Both the position numbers and the translations under genes were made by a program. From Colletotrichum lupini (lineage: Eukaryota; Ascomycota; Sordariomycetes; Glomerellales; Glomerellaceae): a DNA stretch of 64,000 bases. Below are positions 59,170-64,000 of the stretch, in pieces. The notes under the pieces are model-generated. The model worked only from the letters and a program-made list of their open reading frames with translations, ran no database searches and was not told where the DNA came from. How positions within the stretch are numbered: the first letter of the stretch is position 1; each line of letters starts with the position of its first letter. The stretch is taken from contig NC_064672.1 in assembly GCF_023278565.1 (NCBI RefSeq), positions 7,192,001 to 7,256,000 of the forward strand. Reading direction: 5' to 3'.

Positions 59170-60876
59170 ATGCCAGACTCTATTAAGGACTTGGGCCTGT
59201 CGAGTTTGGCACACATTGCCTTTTGTGGCCTCATCGGATTAGTGGCATCGATTCTAATCAATGCCTGCCGTCAGACGCTTTTCCACGCCAAGAGCGAACC
59301 GCCAGCTGTTTTCCATTGGATTCCTTACATTGGCAATGCTGTTTCCTATGGCATGGATCCTGTAGGGTTCTTCGTCAAGTACCGTGCGAAGGTATAGCCT
59401 ACCAAAGACCCGCGCAGGAGCAACATGAGCTATAAGCTTTCATTTCGCTAACCTTTGGTCAGTACGGTGATGTCTTCACTTTCACCCTTTTTGGTAGGAA
59501 AATGACCTGCTATCTGGGAATCGAGGGTAACGACTTTATTCTCAATGGAAAGCTTCAGGACATCAACGCCGAGGAGATTTACGGACCGCTCACGATTCCC
59601 GTGTTCGGAAAAGATGTCATTTACGACTGCCCTAATTCCAAGCTCATGGAACAGAAGAAGTTTGTTAAGTTTGGACTTACACAAAAGGCTCTAGAATCTC
59701 ATGTGCCGTTGATTGAGAAGGAAGTGGTGGATTATATCAAGATGAGCCCTGCATGGAAGGGGTCATCGGGTGTTGTTGATATCTCTGCCGCCATGTCTGA
59801 GATCACATTATTCACAGCAGCGCGCTCGTTGCAGGGAGAAGAGGTCAGATAAAAGCTGACGGCTGAGTTCGCGGGCTTGTACCATGATCTTGACATGGTA
59901 GGTGCCCCATATCCCCCCGTTGATATTTGGCTTCTCTAGATGCAAGTATGATACTAACAGCCTGGCCGCCTAGGGCTTCACCCCAATCAACTTCCTCTTT
60001 CCTTGGCTACCTCTACCGCGAAACCGACGTCGCGATGCTGCCCACAACAAGATGCGAGACGTATACGAGGATATTATCATCCAACGTCGTAAGAATGGTC
60101 TCGAGTCCAACGACGAGTACGACATGCTCTGGAACCTCATGAACTCGAACTACAAGGATGGAACACCGGTGCCAGATAAAGAGGTTGCGTGCATGATGAT
60201 CACGCTCCTCATGGGAGGTCAACACTCGTCATCTTCAGCCAGTGCATGGATCATGCATCGTTTAGCCGCACATCCCGACGTTGCAGAAGAGCTTTATCAA
60301 GAGCAGATATTGAATCTTGGCCATGGAGACAAAAGTCGACTCTCGCCAATGCAATATTCCGATCTAGACAAGCTGCCGCTTCTACACAATGTCGTGAAGG
60401 AGACGCTTCGCCTACATGGTTCCATTCACTCCATTCTCCGCAAGGTTATGAACCCTCTGGCCATTCCCGGAAGTCCTTACGTGGTCGGCACTGACAAAGT
60501 GCTGCTGGCCTCGCCAATGGTGACTGCCATAAGCGACGAATACTTCCCGGACGCAAAGTCTTGGAATCCTCATCGGTGGGATGAGCTACAGCCTAGCGAG
60601 AGCATCGTTGATGCCAATGATGTTGTAGACTACGGCTATGGCGCAGTTTCCAAGGGTACTAGGAGTCCTTACATCCCGTTCGGGGCGGGGCGACACCGCT
60701 GCATTGGCGAGAAATTTGCATACTTGAATCTAGGTGTTATTATCGGCACTATCGTGCGCAACTTCAAACTGGGCACCATAGATGGAAGAACAGGCATCGT
60801 GCCGCCGACGGATCACACGTCCATGTTTGCGCGTCCAGTTCAACCTGGGCTCATCCGTTGGACCCGTCGGGAGTAG
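59170..60876 (+). pseudogene. CYP51 (sterol 14-alpha-demethylase) paralogue with one in-frame stop
   Basis: Exons 59170-59391, 59463-59897 and 59974-60876 give 519 codons, the normal CYP51 length. An N-terminal membrane anchor is followed by CYP51 hallmarks: [39 protein letters not shown], the F-G region LYHDLDMGFTPINFLFPWLP, the I-helix GGQHSSSSASAW, KETLRLH (ExxR), and heme-binding FGAGRHRCIG with Cys near residue 462. The only lesion is TAA at 59850-59852 (codon 204), inside [18 protein letters not shown]-to-TAA change (CpA to TpA) would explain it, though the original codon is not known. Readthrough or a base error would leave a full enzyme. Fungi often carry two or three CYP51 copies, one of which may be dispensable. 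Which subgroup (A, B, C) this belongs to needs a tree. Confidence 0.88.
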
Positions 60877-61493
60877 AAAGATCGGCGCCGAATTGATGCA
60901 ATTCTGAGACCCGAACATGATGTTCTCCCTCTCTCCCTCAATGTTTGTCCCTCTCCATGAGGTGGAATAAAAGTGATTGTACATACTTTCAATCGGGATT
61001 CTAAGCGCTATTACCTGGCTATTTTATGTTGAGCGGACTGGCTTATTCGAAATACTACATGCCTTACCCCAGCTAGCAAATTTGAGTTGATCAAGATCGA
61101 GGGTCCGGTATCTGAAGTCGGTTAACATAGCTACATGATGCTTGTTCTACATCCTAAATTCAGAAGATGTCTGCGGTAGAACGTTGAAGCTAATCATCGT
61201 GTCAAACTGAAGCTTTGAAGTTGGGTCTACGCACTAAGCGAAAGACAACATGCGCCAACACTTTATTGTTAAACCTTGTTGCGAATCGCAAGGCCCATCC
61301 GAGCTGGAACATGTTCCTAAAAAGGCAACATCTGGATGATCATCCGAAGCTTTGCCGACTCAGTTCTCGAGCCCCGAAACCGTTAATAATCACTGACACC
61401 CTCCATTTCAAGCCGTCAACTTACCCCAATGTCATAGTCAAGGGAGCTACTTACTTTTGCTCTTCGTTCACAGCGACCCCAACAGCACGAATC
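60877..61493. other. Intergenic, no gene seen
   Basis: 3' side of the CYP51 paralogue and promoter/5' leader of MFS C. The open frame of MFS C extends upstream to an ATG at 61215, but that leader does not look like protein. Confidence 0.45.
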
Positions 61494-62897
61494 ATGGCAC
61501 CTCCCACCTCATCACCTGATTTTAATGGTGCAACAGAATCAGAACGGTTGCTTGGCACTAGAAGTGCAGATTCGAATATCGAGCCAACATCATCCATCAA
61601 CGGACAAGACCGAGAAGCCATCGCATTGAAGCTTGCCGCGGCAGCTTACTCTTTCGTTGTCGCGGGCCTTTTCGTGGCTACAATTGGAGTTACGCTACCG
61701 CACCAGCAAACATATTACCAGCTCAACGAAATTCAAGTCTCTGCTATCTTTCTCGTCGGACCAGTCGGCTACTGCTTGGCATCTCTTCTCAACAGTCGCA
61801 TCCATGACAAACTCGGGCAACGCGGAATTGCTTTCATAGGTCCCGCATGCCATCTGGTCTACGCTGCAGTAGGCTCCTTCCATCCACCTTTTCCAGTATT
61901 CCTTCTTGGAGTCACTGTAGGTTCCTTCGGAGTTGGCATAGTCGATGGATCCTGGTGTGCTTGGGTTGCTGCACTCAATAACGCAAATACCCTATCGGGT
62001 CTTTTGCATGGCTCATTCTCGATTGGAGCTGCGACTTGCCCGTACCTAGCAGGGATTTTGTTGTCTGCAAATAATGGACAGTGGTATCAGTGGTTCTATG
62101 TGCTGGTAAGTTCTATTCAGGGAACTTGGACAAGCCTTAAATTCTTGCTTGTCTCGCTACTAAAACCCTTTCAGGCTATCGCATCTGTTGCAGAAGTGGT
62201 CTTTTTGCCTTTGGCGTTCAGACACGAGACTGCAGCGAAGTACCATGAGAACAAGAAGAAGCAGGGAAACCCTGAAGATGGAGTAGATCAACGAGCCATC
62301 TTCCGATACAGCGCGACCTGGATATACGCCGCTTACCTTCTGGCATACGTGGGCACTGAGTGCACTGTTTCCGGCTGGGTTGTCACATTCATGCTCCGCG
62401 TCCGCCATACGAGCACTTATGCATCCAGTATTTGCTCTTCTGGCTTCTGGGCAGGCATGGCGATTGGACGACTAGCTTTGGGTGCAGTCACGGAGAAATT
62501 GACCCCAAGACGGGCAGTCATCATTTATTTGGCACTTGCTCCCGCCATTGTGGTGCTTTTCATGATAGTACAGGTTCTGTGGATCTCGGTACTTTCGATG
62601 GCACTGCTCGGCTTCGTTATGGGCCCGCTATTCCCGTCCTGCATCGTCGAGTTCGTTCATTACCTACCAAAAGAGCTTCATGTTGGTGCGGTATCGTTTG
62701 TTGCTTCCCTCGGCCAAGTCGGCGGCGCCATACTTCCATACATGCTCGGCGCTATCACCCAGGTGGCGGGGCTCCATGTGTTTCCTTACATGCTTCTTTC
62801 ACAATTTGCTGTCATTCTTCTTCTGTGGCTCATATCGTATAAGGTGGCAGGGAAAAAGATACTCCAAGAAGAGCCTGTGCGAATAAGACAAGACTAA
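61494..62897 (+). CDS. MFS C: BSC6/fucose-permease-like MFS transporter
   Basis: Start MAPPTSSPDF at 61494 (ATG at 61215 rejected as a 93-residue basic leader). One 69-bp intron, 62106-62174 (GTAAGT...TTTCAG), is a multiple of three and so hidden; removal gives FYVLAIASVAEVVF and 444 residues. Twelve helices are expected. Typical segments: an acidic cytosolic N-terminus with ESERLLG, YQLNEIQVSAIFLVGPVGY, FGVGIVDGSWCAWVAAL, GLLHGSFSIGAATCPYLAG, and a basic central loop (YHENKKKQGN). The group is named for yeast BSC6 and has few characterised substrates. It is downstream of and in the same direction as the CYP51 paralogue. No lesions. Confidence 0.85.
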   Translation: MAPPTSSPDFNGATESERLLGTRSADSNIEPTSSINGQDREAIALKLAAAAYSFVVAGLFVATIGVTLPHQQTYYQLNEIQVSAIFLVGPVGYCLASLLNSRIHDKLGQRGIAFIGPACHLVYAAVGSFHPPFPVFLLGVTVGSFGVGIVDGSWCAWVAALNNANTLSGLLHGSFSIGAATCPYLAGILLSANNGQWYQWFYVLVSSIQGTWTSLKFLLVSLLKPFQAIASVAEVVFLPLAFRHETAAKYHENKKKQGNPEDGVDQRAIFRYSATWIYAAYLLAYVGTECTVSGWVVTFMLRVRHTSTYASSICSSGFWAGMAIGRLALGAVTEKLTPRRAVIIYLALAPAIVVLFMIVQVLWISVLSMALLGFVMGPLFPSCIVEFVHYLPKELHVGAVSFVASLGQVGGAILPYMLGAITQVAGLHVFPYMLLSQFAVILLLWLISYKVAGKKILQEEPVRIRQD

Positions 62898-64000
62898 ATG
62901 GTACACATACACAGAGTTCTGTATGTTTGATAGCAAGGTGACTTGGACAACAAGGTGAAGGGGTTGAGTGGGGATCAGAGACGGGGTTCCTGGATACTGT
63001 CCACAGTGAACAACTCGCGAGAGACATTGCAAACATACCAGTACCAAACTACTAACAAAAATTACGTGCAACTATGAATTCAGCCTATAATCTTCGCAAG
63101 ATTACTGAATCAAGAACAGAATAACAAGACTCCACGCTCTTCTACAACGTTATTCAAGAAAACGAAATTGGAGTTGAGCCTTCCTACAGTTCTGGTTAGG
63201 CTGATTGAGCCTCTTGCTCAAGTTAGCCGAGCACTAAGCCGTCGCATTAGAACAACTTACATGAAGTACCTTGTCTAGAAGAGGAAATCCTGATTGGATT
63301 TGAGCTTAATGTTAGTCTCCATAGTGCGCAAAGAGAACGAAGTCAAGTCGTCTTGCCTTTGGCTGATGCGCTGTGGAATCGTAAGACATGTTTTATAAGT
63401 GCCTCCGAATATCAGCTATCTTGGGTGCATCGTCTTCGATTGCAACCATGCCAAAGGAGACTACTTTGACAATCCTTGACACAGGTGCGTTTTCTTGTTG
63501 CCGAATGTCGAAAGATTTACATGCCCCTCTGTCCAGGGGAATGTTCCATATCTGTTGTCCCCAAGTCACAGATCAAGGTTTCAATGAAATCATACCGTTG
63601 AAACCGGTTTGAGCAGTCAAGGCGCTAAGAAAAGGATTTATGATACACTCTATATGCGGAAGAGGAAAACGACACTGAAGACCATCAAACGTAAAATCAA
63701 CCGGGAAAGAAATTGTCTGGAAATTCCACCATCCAATCCAGATACCAAACCCAAACCAGACCTATCCGGCACTCGAGTGCAGTTTCCCGTGTCCTGCACG
63801 TCCTGCCTCAAAGCACTAATCCCTGTTGTCGTTGATAGAAGTCTCCCAGGCCCTAGCTCCCTTCCTCGATCGGGTTCGTCCTCCAAGTCGGAATCTTCCG
63901 GTCTGAGCTGAATCTTCTTCTTCCTAAGGCCCGAAAAGTCGTCAGTCTCCTGACCCGTTGGTTCGTTTTCTTTCGCTACGCAATGCAATGGAAAATAATC
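62898..64000. other. Intergenic to window end, no supported gene
   Basis: Open frames at 63388-63612, 63609-63911 (+) and 63650-63988 (-) are short; the last two overlap on opposite strands. The + frame is Lys/Ser rich with a CTSC pair but is not recognised. A gene beginning beyond the window cannot be excluded. Confidence 0.4.

Noticed and set aside
63609..63988. Overlapping frames on both strands near the right edge as genes
   Set aside because: Neither has a recognisable domain and they are mutually overlapping; no splice evidence could be built.
1..64000. CRISPR arrays, bacterial operons, tRNA or rRNA genes
   Set aside because: No regular spaced repeats were seen, the gene structure is eukaryotic with introns, and I could not fold any tRNA-like segment convincingly by eye.

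Overview
The window is nuclear DNA of a filamentous ascomycete (Pezizomycotina, probably a Sordariomycete; no species is claimed). Genes are compact, with short introns (about 50-125 bp, GTRNGT donors, CTAAC/CTGAC branch sites). Gene families are typically fungal: Zn2Cys6 regulators with a Fungal_trans_2 type body, many MFS transporters, GH78, intracellular GH13, CYP51 and DUF7053. Three transposons are saturated with the C-to-T/G-to-A changes of repeat-induced point mutation (RIP).

Layout. 0-19 kb is ordinary gene-rich sequence: an unknown CxxC/CxxC protein, a long amidase-signature protein, an SDR, then a sugar-catabolic neighbourhood (MFS sugar transporter divergent from a GH78 alpha-L-rhamnosidase, with an aldehyde dehydrogenase tail-to-tail with the rhamnosidase), and an intracellular GH13 alpha-amylase. 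19-31 kb holds a subtilisin-like protease pseudogene, a beta-hydroxyacid dehydrogenase, a Dal5/Tna1-type MFS gene split by a 1,887-bp TA-flanked DNA transposon, and a Zn2Cys6 regulator with a one-base frameshift. 31-36 kb has a class II aldolase/adducin protein, a DUF7053-like protein and an intact RidA-amine oxidase fusion.

37-58 kb is an old tandem duplication of a divergent pair, amidase (-) with Hol1-like MFS transporter (+), with a Zn2Cys6 regulator between the copies. Copy 1 has an intact amidase, but its transporter carries a 6,910-bp Ty1/copia element. Copy 2 is decaying: its amidase has a lost splice donor and a 10-bp palindrome-forming insertion, and its transporter carries a second 1,887-bp DNA transposon plus a nonsense codon next to it. 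59-61 kb is a CYP51 paralogue with one in-frame stop, followed by an intact BSC6-like MFS gene. The last kilobase has no gene I can support.

How the genes may work together (inference): the transporter, rhamnosidase and ALDH could take up and process rhamnosides. The RidA-amine oxidase, amidases, Hol1-like importers and local regulators look like an amide/amine utilisation island, now largely disabled. All three transposons lie inside three different MFS genes. Removing each element with one target-site copy restores the reading frame, which gives the insertion points to the base.
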